DNA of 64,000 bases from Anaerolineaceae bacterium UBA6073. GTDB lineage: Bacteria; Chloroflexota; Anaerolineae; Anaerolineales; Anaerolineaceae. The position numbers and the translations under genes are program-made. Within the stretch, counting starts at the first letter, position 1. Every line of letters begins with the position of its first letter. The notes beneath the pieces were generated by a model that did not search any database, had not been told where the DNA came from, and worked only from the letters and a program-made list of their open reading frames with translations. Of this stretch, positions 45,111 through 53,643 are shown one piece after another. The stretch spans positions 1-64,000 of the forward strand of contig DIXT01000027.1 of assembly GCA_002436085.1 (NCBI GenBank), written 5' to 3'.

Positions 45111-45482
45111 ATGATTGAAGAACGACATGCTGCTCACCTAGACTACGCGATCGAGGCAGCGCTGCTGAAAGCCCTTGCACATCCCACGCGCCTGGCTATC
45201 CTCTACTTACTGCGCGATGGCCCCCACTGCGTGTGCCACCTTGAATCTTACCTGGGCCTCCGGCAAGCCTACATCTCTCAGCAGCTTTCAGTCCTGCGCG
45301 AAGCAGGTCTTCTGCAAGTTAACCGTGCGGGTTGGAATATCTATTACTCCGTCAGCGACCCCGCCGTATTCTCCATTCTCGATAAAATTCAGGCAATGAC
45401 AGGGGCGTCTTCTATGTCCGCATTGACGCACCCCCAGCACTGTCCCTGCCCGGAGTGTCAATCCAACAGCAAAAAATGTTGA
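45102..45482 (+). CDS. arsR: ArsR family metalloid-type repressor
   Basis: 127 residues if started at 45102; ATG codons at 45105 and 45111 are alternatives and the transcript would be nearly leaderless. An upstream extension to 45045 overlaps the promoter and is unlikely. Winged helix: LLKALAHPTRLAILYLLRDG, YLGLRQAYISQQLSVLREAGLL. The CVC in GPHCVCHLE corresponds to the ELCVCDL As(III)/Sb(III) site of classical ArsR proteins. The tail is cysteine-rich too (HCPCPECQ...KKC), which hints at more thiol ligands. It probably represses the five genes that follow. Confidence 0.9.
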   Translation: MMNMIEERHAAHLDYAIEAALLKALAHPTRLAILYLLRDGPHCVCHLESYLGLRQAYISQQLSVLREAGLLQVNRAGWNIYYSVSDPAVFSILDKIQAMTGASSMSALTHPQHCPCPECQSNSKKC

Positions 45483-45507
45483 CCTACGCCAATATTAAGG
45501 AGCAAAG

Positions 45508-45747
45508 ATGTTAAATATCAAAATTCTCGGTCCTGGCTGCCGAAACTGTCAAAATCTGGAGGCAATCGCCCGTAGGGTTGCTGAAGCAAATGGGATTGAA
45601 GCGGAATTTGAGCACGTCACCAGCCGGGAGGACATTATGTCCTACCATATTCTCGCGACCCCGGGCCTGGTTGTGAACGGCAAAGTGGTATCCGCAGCGC
45701 GCATCCCCACGGATGAAGAAGTAGCGGCCTGGTTAAAGGCTGCGTAA
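45508..45747 (+). CDS. Small thioredoxin-fold protein (redox-active disulfide protein 2 type)
   Basis: 79 residues. One short thioredoxin fold with the redox pair GPGCRNCQN (Cys11 and Cys14) and the cis-Pro in ATPGLVVNGKVV. Such proteins often sit beside arsR and permease genes and may shuttle electrons or metalloid-thiol adducts. TAAGGAGC supports the start, 25 bp after arsR. No membrane permease is present here, unlike many related loci. Confidence 0.88.
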   Translation: MLNIKILGPGCRNCQNLEAIARRVAEANGIEAEFEHVTSREDIMSYHILATPGLVVNGKVVSAARIPTDEEVAAWLKAA

Positions 45748-45835
45748 GCCGCCACACGCCGCTGCCCCGGGGCATCTAGTACAACTTCCCCGCTGTTGCT
45801 TTTCTGGATTTGTTTTGTCGACAGGAATTAAGAGC

Positions 45836-46291
45836 ATGTCTGAAGTTTTAGAGTTTACGCTTGAAAAATTTACCTTTAAAGTTCCGACCGACCGTCTTTA
45901 TTCGTCGGAAGGATTATGGGCGCTGGAGAGGGACGCAAAAATTCGCATAGGCCTGTCGGATTATCTGCAGCAGCACAGCGGAGATATCGCGTTTGTGGAC
46001 CTCCAGCCAAGTGGTAAGCAAGTCGGCGCCGGTGAGCTCCTGTTCTCCATTGAGACTATTAAGGTCACCCTGGACCTGACCACCCCTCTACCGGGTGTCA
46101 TATCGCGCCTCAACCCGGCTATGGAGCTTAGCCCGGAAAAAATCAACAGCGACCCTTATGGAGAAGGCTGGGTATGCGAGCTTGACCCGGCAGATTGGGA
46201 AGCAGCCCGTCAGAACCTGTTGACCCCCGAAGCGTACTTTGACAAAATTCAATTGGACGCGGCAAAGGAACTGGAAGAAGATGCCGGATAA
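45836..46291 (+). CDS. Glycine-cleavage H-protein-like lipoyl carrier
   Basis: 151 residues from the ATG after AGGAATTAAG; a TTG 21 bp upstream is in frame but weaker. Biotinyl-lipoyl fold: YSSEGLWALERDAKIRIGLSDY, DIAFVDLQPSGKQV, then FSIETIKVTLDLTTPLPG, where Lys76 occupies the lipoyl-lysine position of GcvH (ESVKAxSDL). No glycine-cleavage P, T or L gene is nearby, so the domain likely serves another route, as with lipoate-binding proteins of sulfur oxidation. It overlaps the next gene by 11 bp. Confidence 0.85.
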   Translation: MSEVLEFTLEKFTFKVPTDRLYSSEGLWALERDAKIRIGLSDYLQQHSGDIAFVDLQPSGKQVGAGELLFSIETIKVTLDLTTPLPGVISRLNPAMELSPEKINSDPYGEGWVCELDPADWEAARQNLLTPEAYFDKIQLDAAKELEEDAG

Positions 46292-46700
46292 GAAGAAAGT
46301 AATTATTGTGCCCTGCAGCGGCGTCGGGAAACCTTTCGGAACGATCTCCCGCGAAGCCGCATACCAGGTAACGGAAGAGGACCGGCCGGAACGTACCCAA
46401 ATCGTGCCGCTCTCACTACTTGTATTGGGTGACGAGGAAGCCCGGGCAGCCCTTGCGGAAGCGGACGTCATCACGATTGACGGCTGCGCGCTTGTGTGCG
46501 CCTCCAAGATGGTGGCAGAATCCGGAGCACAGGTCTCCGCTTCCTTTAACTCAATGGATGTATACCGGGCGAACCGGCAATATAAACCCCAGGGCATTTC
46601 TTCGCTGAACGAAGCCGGCCAAAAATTGGTCGGGCTGCTCGCAGAACAAATTGATGCGGCTGTGGACAAGCTGACTGCGGAGGAAGAACAGGATGCCTGA
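46281..46700 (+). CDS. DGC-domain putative zinc-binding protein, first copy
   Basis: 139 residues, ATG at 46281, overlapping the previous stop. Features of the DGC domain family: IIVPCSGVGKPFGTISREAAYQV near the start (Cys12) and IDGCALVCASK near residue 74 with the DGC triplet. Such proteins are annotated as putative zinc-binding and have no known reaction. It overlaps the next gene by 8 bp and shares its fold, so both may form a heterodimer (inference). Confidence 0.82.
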   Translation: MPDKKKVIIVPCSGVGKPFGTISREAAYQVTEEDRPERTQIVPLSLLVLGDEEARAALAEADVITIDGCALVCASKMVAESGAQVSASFNSMDVYRANRQYKPQGISSLNEAGQKLVGLLAEQIDAAVDKLTAEEEQDA

Positions 46701-47451
46701 GCTCAAGCAGAAAAAAGTTGGAATTGTTTCCTGTTCGGGTGAAGAGCTGCCGGAAGGCACTGTATCGCGCCTGGCCGCCCTGAAGGTGCTGGAAGAACTG
46801 CGCCCGGATGAAACGGTCACAATTTGCCTGCCGCTCTTTTTGGCGGGCGGTGAAGGGGACCGCGCCTTCGCGAAATTCTACCCGACCATCGCCATCGACG
46901 GCTGTAACCAGCGCTGCGCCTATCGAGCCACAGAGATGTACTCCAACACGCCCGCCGCAGGAATTGTGATTACGGACCTTATCAAGGATGAGAAACTTGA
47001 AAGGCCCACAGGCTGCCGCCATCTCGATGGGATTGGGAACTACCTGGTGGAAGCTGCGGCTGCCAAAGCTGCCGAGCAGGTGGACGAATTACTTGGAAAG
47101 CGCTGGAGCCGCCAGCAGGGGCGCTTCGATAAAGCTGATTCTGTCAACACGCAGGAGACGGCTGAGTCAGCCGTACCCCAGACAATGGATGTGTCGGTGC
47201 AGGCAACTTGTTCATGCGGTTCTGGAATTCCGACCCAAAAATTGTCGGTGGGCGGCAAGGACCTGAGCTTTGTGGCGCTGCCGCTTATTTTCCAGAATTT
47301 CGCCGAAGATCAGAGGAGCCCATCCGCGCAAACGCTTGACGCGCTGATGGACACGGTCAGATTGTACAACAGCATTGATCCGGAATTAGAAGCGGAAACG
47401 CGCGCAGCAATTGAGGCAGCGTACCAGGCTTACTGGGCAGACAGGAATTAA
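46693..47451 (+). CDS. DGC-domain putative zinc-binding protein with extra C-terminal domain
   Basis: 252 residues. The N-terminal half parallels the previous protein: VGIVSCSGEELPEGTVSRLAALKV and IDGCNQRCAYR. From about residue 165 an added part of 90 residues starts with QATCSCGSGIPT, giving a further CxC pair, and ends in a helical, acidic stretch. The two DGC proteins probably arose by duplication. The function is not known; adjacency with a lipoyl carrier, a thioredoxin-like protein and OsmC suggests sulfur, thiol or metalloid handling. Confidence 0.82.
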   Translation: MPELKQKKVGIVSCSGEELPEGTVSRLAALKVLEELRPDETVTICLPLFLAGGEGDRAFAKFYPTIAIDGCNQRCAYRATEMYSNTPAAGIVITDLIKDEKLERPTGCRHLDGIGNYLVEAAAAKAAEQVDELLGKRWSRQQGRFDKADSVNTQETAESAVPQTMDVSVQATCSCGSGIPTQKLSVGGKDLSFVALPLIFQNFAEDQRSPSAQTLDALMDTVRLYNSIDPELEAETRAAIEAAYQAYWADRN

Positions 47452-47455
47452 TCCG

Positions 47456-47908
47456 ATGGGAAGAACAGCAGTATATAACACCACAGTAAGCTGGAAAGGT
47501 GAACATTGGGGGCATATCGTCATGGGCAATGGTCCTGAAATGGACTTCTCAGCCCCGCCGGACGCCCAGGGGCACGCGGGCGTGCTGACCCCGGAAGACG
47601 CGTTTGTGGCAGCCGCGAATACCTGCATCATGATGATGTTTATTTGGGCGACTGAGCGATTCAAGCTGAAGCTGCTCTCCTACGACTGTCGGGCAGAGGG
47701 CACCAAATTAATTGCGTTTGACCGGACCGAGCTTTATACCCATCTTCGATTTTGGCCTGTGATCCGGATATCTGCCGCAGGCGAACCGAGGGAAGTTGTG
47801 TACGACCGCACGGAACGCGCCCTGAAAGCCGCGCAGAAGTACAGCCTGGTCGCCAATTCGGTGAAGTCGGAAATTATCATCGAACCCCAAATTGAAATTG
47901 TCGATTAA
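47456..47908 (+). CDS. OsmC-like protein with one family cysteine missing
   Basis: 150 residues from the ATG at 47456, 4 bp after the second DGC gene. OsmC fold: TPEDAFVAAANTCIMMMFIWA holds the first family Cys; the second position, usually Cys in a YCPVS-like stretch, reads KYSLVANSV, so Cys is Ser. A peroxidase working through both cysteines is therefore unlikely. It is the last gene of the ArsR cluster. Confidence 0.83.
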   Translation: MGRTAVYNTTVSWKGEHWGHIVMGNGPEMDFSAPPDAQGHAGVLTPEDAFVAAANTCIMMMFIWATERFKLKLLSYDCRAEGTKLIAFDRTELYTHLRFWPVIRISAAGEPREVVYDRTERALKAAQKYSLVANSVKSEIIIEPQIEIVD

Positions 47909-48031
47909 GACGCTGAGCAGTGGGGAGAAATTGCGCCAGCCCCTACGAAAAATACCGACGCCTACAATTGTAAGGGAGCTGTCTTTTCCAGGGGGTAAAA
48001 ATAATGACCAAGAACCAAAAAATCACCGGGG

Positions 48032-49228
48032 TCAGGCGACGCTTGGGTTCGTGAATGCTTCTGTAAACCAGCTATTCCCGTTCAGCGCCATCAAGCCAAG
48101 CAAGCGCAGGGTTGCCGCCAGGCCGTCGCCAAAGTGCGCCTCGTTCCGGCTTAGCAGTTCCCAATACTCCTGTGATAGCTCCGCATCGCCACTTTCTGAG
48201 GCGTCCGCCGCATAACAAGCCAACAGGCTTAGCGGGCTAAATCCCTCAGAGAAAGTGCTTGCTGCGTCCAGTTTTCCTCTCAGGTTAGCCAGCATGCCAA
48301 CCAAATCGAAATCGGGAGCAAACAAATCCGCCGGCTTCGCGCGGTTCTGAATATCGGGCAGGAGTCCGTATGCCAATGCCAGCAGTGCCTGGTGGGCTTC
48401 CTCATCCAATGCGGTGGCTTGCGCCTCCTGATTAGAATACAAATCGGGAGACTCTTTCCCGCGAGGATTTTCCAGGCCGGCAGCCTTCAGCCAATCCGCG
48501 CTGCCGCTGGTTTTCTGGAATAAGCGGGCAAAAGCCGGGCTGATAAGGCTGGATAGCGGCGTGGGGTTCTTTCCGCTGGTCATCCACGCCAGCAGCGCGT
48601 CCAATCTGAGCTTTGCCAGTTGGGTGTAATCAAAACGGGAGGAGCGCGTCCATTGGGCTGCGCCGCACAAGAGCGCAAAGCTCAGCCAGGCTTCCGCGCG
48701 GGGGTCAGCGTCCAAGCGCGCGCCGGGAACCACATCCGGCATCACCTGCCAGCTCATCAGGTCAGGATTGTTCAGCGAAGGCCGGCTGAGGCAAAACGCG
48801 AGCAGGGCGTCAAAACGGGTCTGCGCCTGGGGGTCTGCCCCTGCCTGCAGCACACAGGTTAGCATCCCGGCTGCCTGAGCGAGGCTGGTGGCGGTCAGCT
48901 GGTAGCGCAGCCAGTGTTTAGCAACCCCTGTGCGCACGAACGCGCGCCCTGGTTCGGCGTCAGGCAGGAAAAAACTTTCCAGCCAGTGCGTATACGCCGC
49001 AGAGATTAGCTCTTCCTTCTTGACTCGCGCTTGGGAAAGCATTTCGCCCTCCAACGCAGCGCCAAGTCTTTGTGGAAAAGGGAAGCTTGGTTCTGAGCTT
49101 TTCAGGTTGGTAATTTGCGCGCGCCGCTGACGAATGCGGTTGATTAACACAAACGTAAACACGCCCAGTAGAATTAACAGGCCCGTGCCCAGAATAAGCT
49201 GTAAATTCAGCAGGAGCTCAGTTTTCAC
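48032..49228 (-). CDS. Membrane-anchored protein of unknown function
   Basis: 398 residues. One N-terminal membrane segment (about 8-30, LQLILGTGLLILLGVFTFVL), then a basic stretch and a mainly helical soluble part with Leu-Ala-rich helices (for example LLALAYGLLPDIQNRAKPAD). No motif I recognise. The ATG overlaps the stop of the ygiQ-like gene by 4 bp, so both are on one leftward transcript. About 120 bp between this gene and the OsmC gene hold nothing clear. Confidence 0.7.
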   Translation of the reverse strand: MKTELLLNLQLILGTGLLILLGVFTFVLINRIRQRRAQITNLKSSEPSFPFPQRLGAALEGEMLSQARVKKEELISAAYTHWLESFFLPDAEPGRAFVRTGVAKHWLRYQLTATSLAQAAGMLTCVLQAGADPQAQTRFDALLAFCLSRPSLNNPDLMSWQVMPDVVPGARLDADPRAEAWLSFALLCGAAQWTRSSRFDYTQLAKLRLDALLAWMTSGKNPTPLSSLISPAFARLFQKTSGSADWLKAAGLENPRGKESPDLYSNQEAQATALDEEAHQALLALAYGLLPDIQNRAKPADLFAPDFDLVGMLANLRGKLDAASTFSEGFSPLSLLACYAADASESGDAELSQEYWELLSRNEAHFGDGLAATLRLLGLMALNGNSWFTEAFTNPSVA

Positions 49229-52200
49229 CCGCGCTCGCCTGAGTTGGAATTACCGCTGTCCCCGCTGCTTGTGTCCTTGCGCGCCGGGCGGCTGTCTTTC
49301 CTTGGGGTTCCCGCGCGGTAATCCCGCCGCCCTTGGCCGCGGCTGCCAGCTTTTGGATAGCCAGGCTTCCCGCTGCTGTCGCGCTTATAACCAGCCTGCG
49401 ATGGTTTGTTACCTCCTGTACGGGGAGGCCGGGATGTGTCGGAAGAGCCCTCGCGCGGTTTCCTGTCGGTACGCTCGCGGTAGGGTCGGTCCCCACCTGC
49501 ACTTGGCGACCTGCTTGTATCCGAAGAGCCCTCGCGCGGCTTATAATCTTTGCGCTCGCGGTAAGGCCTGTCGCCATCCGTGCGCGGCGGTCGGGTTGTG
49601 TCAGCGCTGCCCTCGCGCGGTTTCCTGTCGGTACGCTGGCGGTAGGGACGGTCGCTGCCCGTGCGCGGCGGTCTAGAATCAGCGCTGCCCTCGCGCGGCT
49701 TCCAGTCTTTGCGTTCGCGGTAAGGCCTGTCTCCATCCGTGCGCGGGGGTCGGGTTGTGTCGGACGTGCCTTCGCGCGGCTTCCAGTCTTTGCGCTCGCG
49801 GTAGGGGCGGTCGCCGCCCGTGCGCGGCGGTCGGGTTGTGTCGGAAGAGCCCTCGCGCGGCTTATAGTCTTTGCGCTCGCGGTAAGGCCTGTCGCCATCC
49901 GTGCGCGGCGGCCTGCTTGTATCCGAAGAGCCCTCGCGCGGTTTCCAGTCTTTGCGCTCGCGGTAGGGACGGTCGCCATCCGTGCGCGGCGGGCGGGTTG
50001 TATCGGAACTACCCTCGCGCGGTTTCCTGTCAGTACGCTCGCGGTAAGGCCTGTCGCCACCCGTGCGCGGCGGTCGGGTTGTGTCAGCGCTGCCCTCGCG
50101 CGGTTTCCTGTCGGTACGCTCGCGGTAAGGCCTGTCCCCACCCGTGCGCGGCGGTCGGCTTGTGTCAGCGCTGCCCTCGCGCGGTTTCCAGTCTTTGCGC
50201 TCGCGGTAGGGACGGTCGCCGCCCGTGCGCGGCGGGCGGGTTGTATCGGAACTGCCCTCGCGCGGTTTATAATCTTTGCGCCCGCGGTAGGGACGGTCGC
50301 CGCCCGTGCGCGGCGGTCTGCTTGTATCGGAACTACCCTCGCGCGGTTTATAGTCTTTGCGCTCGCGGTAAGGCCTGTCGCCATCCGTGCGCGGCGGTCG
50401 GGTTGTATCGGAACTACCCTCGCGCGGTTTCCAGTCTTTGCGCTCGCGGTAGGGTCGGTCCCCACCCGCACTCGGCGAACGGCTGGAATCAGAGTATCTG
50501 GGCCGCCGTTCAGCGTCCGCAGATTCAGCGCGTTTGGTTTTGCGTTCCACCCATCCTTCCGGGGCCTGGTTGTGCAAGAAGCTGCCAAAATCATCACGGA
50601 CAACCCGCACGACGGGTGCATCCTCGCGGGCGCTCAAAGATGTTTCCTCGCGAATAATCGGAGCACGCCGGGTATCGTGGTTTGTCTCGACCGACTTCGG
50701 TTTTTCCACGTCCCCGCCTTCAACGCGCGCATCCTTGCGCGGCGACGGCATGCTGCTTTCCTGTTCAGGTCTCTCTTTGTTTCCCCACCCGGTGATGGCT
50801 GCCTTCTGGCGCATTTTGCCAGTCAGGCTTTTTTCCACAAACAAAGGCTTCCCGCTAAACGGGTCTTTCTCGGTGTAATACATCACGCTGGAATAGGTGG
50901 AAGGGGTCGGGGTAAAGATTTGCACCTGCTCCGGCAGCACGCCCAGGTTCTCACTGGCGAACTGGCGCAAAGACACCATGTCGCCATCGTTGCAGCCCGG
51001 GTGCGCGGCAATGATGTAATAGGTCAGGTACTGTTCCTTACCCAGGCGCTGGCTAATCGCTTCAAAGCGCTGCTTGAATGCCAGCAGGCTGTCGGTGCCG
51101 GGCTTACGCATTTGTTTCAGTACTGCCGGCTGCGAATGCTCCGGCGCGAGCTTTAGCTGGCCGGAAACGTGATAGCCGACCAATTCTTCCATGTAGCTGG
51201 CGCCGTGTTCCTCATCCGCCATCACCAGGTCGTGCCGGATACCGGAGCCGACGAACACTTTACGCACGCCCTCCACCTGCCGCAGGGCTTTCAGCAAGCC
51301 GGTATGCGGGGCGTGGGTGAGGCCCAGCAGCGGGCATACCTGTGGGTAGATGCAGCTTTTATCCTGGCATGCGCCGCGATGCGCTTTGACGTTGCACTCA
51401 AAACCGTACATATTCGCGGTTGGTCCTGAAAGGTCGTGGATGATGCCGTGAAAACCAGGGCGGTCCTTCATCGCGCGCGCTTCGGCCAGGATGCTCGCTT
51501 TGGAGCGCCAGGCGACGCGCCGGCCTTCGTGCACGGCAATCGCGCAGAAGTTGCATTCGCCGTAACAGCCGCGGTGGGTGGGGATGGAAAAACGAATGGT
51601 CTCCATGGCGCGCACTTCGCCCTGCGCCGCGTAATATGGATGCACAGCATGTTCAAAGGGCAGGGCGTAAACCGCGTCCATTTCCTCAATGGTCAGGGTC
51701 GGAGTAGGCGGGTTTTGCACCACGTAACGGCTGCCATAGCGCTGGGCCAGGCCCTTTGCGCTGATGGGATCGTTGTTGACATAGAACGCGTGAAACATTT
51801 CAATGAAGCGGTCTTTGTCCGCGCAGACTTCTTCGTAGGAGGGCAGCTCGAGGTAGCCTTCCGGCATTTCGGAGCTGGCGTAAACCAGTCCGCGCAAACC
51901 GTGCGGGTCCAGTTCATCCCGCAGGGCGTCTGCCAGGGCCAGCACGGACATATCCGCCATGCCGTAAAGCAGGTAATCCGCTTTGGCATCCAGGATTATC
52001 GAGCGGCGCAGGGAATCGGACCAAAAGTCGTAATGCGCCACACGCCGCAGGGAAGCTTCCACGCCCCCCAGCACAATCGGGACGGTGTTCTTGAAATACT
52101 GGCGGATCAGGTTCGCGTAAACAATCGTCGCGCGGTCAGGCCGGCGGGTATTCAGACCGCCGGGGGTATGGTCATCTGTGCGGCGGGGTTTGCCCAGTGC

Positions 52201-52467
52201 CGTGGTGTTGGCGACCAAAGAATCCACCGCGCCCGCGGTGACGCCCCAAAAAAGGCGCGGTTCACCCAGGCGGGTGATATCCGCCGCGCTTTTCACGTCC
52301 GGCTGAGCGATTATCCCAACGCGGTAACCGCTGCGCATCAGCTGTTGTCCAATCAGCGCCGCGCCGGAATAGGGACTATCAATATAGGTATCACCGCTGA
52401 TGAGGATGACGTCGAGGTCGGTCCAATTCAGAGTCTTGAGTTCTTCAGGTGTGGTTGGGATAAACAT
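49225..52467 (-). CDS. YgiQ family radical SAM protein with a 13-unit Arg-rich repeat tail
   Basis: 1080 residues; E. coli YgiQ has about 740. The first 620 residues are YgiQ: N-terminal UPF0313 domain (SGDTYIDSPYSGAALIGQQL), Fe-S ligands in RGCYGECNFCAI, and QAKFTPTPS-like QIFTPTPSTYSSVMYYTE near residue 530. From about 670 to 1020 come 13 units of 27 residues with the consensus DRPYRERKDWKPREGSSDTT-RPPRTGG; the end is basic and Gly-Ser-rich. YgiQ's reaction is unknown. The tail is highly positively charged and disordered, fit for RNA or ribosome binding (inference). It shares a transcript with the downstream membrane protein. Confidence 0.9.
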   Translation of the reverse strand: MFIPTTPEELKTLNWTDLDVILISGDTYIDSPYSGAALIGQQLMRSGYRVGIIAQPDVKSAADITRLGEPRLFWGVTAGAVDSLVANTTALGKPRRTDDHTPGGLNTRRPDRATIVYANLIRQYFKNTVPIVLGGVEASLRRVAHYDFWSDSLRRSIILDAKADYLLYGMADMSVLALADALRDELDPHGLRGLVYASSEMPEGYLELPSYEEVCADKDRFIEMFHAFYVNNDPISAKGLAQRYGSRYVVQNPPTPTLTIEEMDAVYALPFEHAVHPYYAAQGEVRAMETIRFSIPTHRGCYGECNFCAIAVHEGRRVAWRSKASILAEARAMKDRPGFHGIIHDLSGPTANMYGFECNVKAHRGACQDKSCIYPQVCPLLGLTHAPHTGLLKALRQVEGVRKVFVGSGIRHDLVMADEEHGASYMEELVGYHVSGQLKLAPEHSQPAVLKQMRKPGTDSLLAFKQRFEAISQRLGKEQYLTYYIIAAHPGCNDGDMVSLRQFASENLGVLPEQVQIFTPTPSTYSSVMYYTEKDPFSGKPLFVEKSLTGKMRQKAAITGWGNKERPEQESSMPSPRKDARVEGGDVEKPKSVETNHDTRRAPIIREETSLSAREDAPVVRVVRDDFGSFLHNQAPEGWVERKTKRAESADAERRPRYSDSSRSPSAGGDRPYRERKDWKPREGSSDTTRPPRTDGDRPYRERKDYKPREGSSDTSRPPRTGGDRPYRGRKDYKPREGSSDTTRPPRTGGDRPYRERKDWKPREGSADTSRPPRTGGDRPYRERTDRKPREGSADTTRPPRTGGDRPYRERTDRKPREGSSDTTRPPRTDGDRPYRERKDWKPREGSSDTSRPPRTDGDRPYRERKDYKPREGSSDTTRPPRTGGDRPYRERKDWKPREGTSDTTRPPRTDGDRPYRERKDWKPREGSADSRPPRTGSDRPYRQRTDRKPREGSADTTRPPRTDGDRPYRERKDYKPREGSSDTSRSPSAGGDRPYRERTDRKPREGSSDTSRPPRTGGNKPSQAGYKRDSSGKPGYPKAGSRGQGRRDYRAGTPRKDSRPARKDTSSGDSGNSNSGERG
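49412..50461 (-). repeat. In-frame 81-bp tandem repeat, 13 units
   Basis: Each unit encodes 27 residues (one unit has 26). Units differ at a few set points: K-D-W/Y or T-D-R after RER, S or A after GS, T or S before RPP, and G or D near the end. Frame and length are kept through all units, which shows selection on the protein. Confidence 0.9.
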
Positions 52468-52527
52468 GCTGTAATCATAACCGATATTTGTTCAGCAGGA
52501 CCTCGCTGAAGCGGGCCCGTCCTCCCA

Positions 52528-52563
52528 AAAACACAAGGGAGCCTTACGGCTCCCTTGTGTTTT
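52528..52563. terminator. Terminator of the lipoprotein gene
   Basis: Perfect stem AAAACACAAGGGAGCC / GGCTCCCTTGTGTTT with a four-base loop; T-runs on both sides. Leftward it ends the gene at 52597. Confidence 0.9.
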
Positions 52564-52596
52564 ATAAAACTGGCAGCCAAAGCTGCAAGATTAGCT

Positions 52597-53526
52597 TCAG
52601 GGGATGATCTGCATTGAGGCAATCATCGCGTCCAGGGCGCTCAGCGTGGGCGTGAATCTTTCGGGAGCCTCAGCATTGAGCAGCGCGCTGGTTTCCTGCA
52701 AATACGTTGTAAACGTGTTGATAAACGCTTCGTAATCCGCGGGGTCTGCTGCATGCATGGGCAGCGCTGCGCTGTTGATGGGCAGCACCATGCTGATGAA
52801 GTAAGCATTATCCGCGCTCAATCCCTGATAGGTAAAGAAGATATTGTAATTATCCACCGGGTAAACAGCCTGAGCGTACATGGAAAGGAAACGAATGCCC
52901 GATCCGGATTGAAAATCTACAAACTTGGCTTGCGCGTTAAAAATCTGCCCTGCATTCCAGAATGGAATGAAAGGCAGGCCAGCATCGTAAGGAATATCTT
53001 CCGGGCGGATCGTCAGCAGGTAATTAAGCTGTTCAAACATGTCGGTCGCCTGCTGGCTGATATCTATAAATTCCTGAACAGGATACACCCGGATTTCGGG
53101 GGTGTGGAACGCGTCCGGGATGATATACCCATCAAAAGTGATGCTGAGGTATTCCGGTTGAATAGTTCCCGGGAAAGCGTCGTCCCCCTCCAGCACAGCC
53201 GGCACAATGACATAGTTTACATCCTGCGCCAGGTAATCGGGCATATCAAACTGAAAATTCCAGAACACATAACGGACCGTGCCCGGCGCGGGCGCATCTG
53301 GCGGCAAGGTTGGCTCCGCGGTGGCAGGCAGCGGGGCGTCCGTTGGAGCCGGGGCAAGCGCTGTCTGCGTGGCGCTTAGGGCGATTTGTGTTTGCGCCAG
53401 CTGCATGGCGGCGGTAGCGGCTGCATCCGGCGTAGGGGTAGGAGAGAAAGGCAGCTTGCAGGCTGCGGCGCAAAGCGCAATCAACCCCAAGCTTGCCAGA
53501 ATACGGGCGATTCTTGGATACTTCAT
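52597..53526 (-). CDS. Secreted lipoprotein of unknown function
   Basis: 309 residues. Signal peptide with lipobox LIALCAAACK (Cys near residue 23), then a Pro-Thr-Ala-rich linker of about 65 residues. The remaining 220 residues form a soluble domain with no motif I recognise (VRYVFWNFQFDMPDYLAQDV). Lipid-anchored outside the membrane. GGAGGAAAA precedes the ATG. Own terminator. Confidence 0.75.
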   Translation of the reverse strand: MKYPRIARILASLGLIALCAAACKLPFSPTPTPDAAATAAMQLAQTQIALSATQTALAPAPTDAPLPATAEPTLPPDAPAPGTVRYVFWNFQFDMPDYLAQDVNYVIVPAVLEGDDAFPGTIQPEYLSITFDGYIIPDAFHTPEIRVYPVQEFIDISQQATDMFEQLNYLLTIRPEDIPYDAGLPFIPFWNAGQIFNAQAKFVDFQSGSGIRFLSMYAQAVYPVDNYNIFFTYQGLSADNAYFISMVLPINSAALPMHAADPADYEAFINTFTTYLQETSALLNAEAPERFTPTLSALDAMIASMQIIP

Positions 53527-53579
53527 TTTTCCTCCAATATGAAAATCAGCGGGACTTTTTTATTATACAGGATTCAATC

Positions 53580-53619
53580 CAAAAAACACAGCGCGCGGGA
53601 GGAACCGCGCGCTGTGTTT
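53580..53619 (-). terminator. Terminator of the DUF4173 gene
   Basis: AAACACAGCGCGCGG / CCGCGCGCTGTGTTT stem with a six-base loop; leftward T-run TTTTTTGG. Confidence 0.9.
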
Positions 53620-53643
53620 AAGCTCGTGCCTGTTTCAGCCGGC

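Noticed and set aside
49333..51156. Long open frame on the plus strand (607 codons) and several others across the ygiQ tail
   Set aside because: They are antisense to an in-frame repeat; an 81-bp period keeps all frames open by chance, and they have no family motif or ribosome site.
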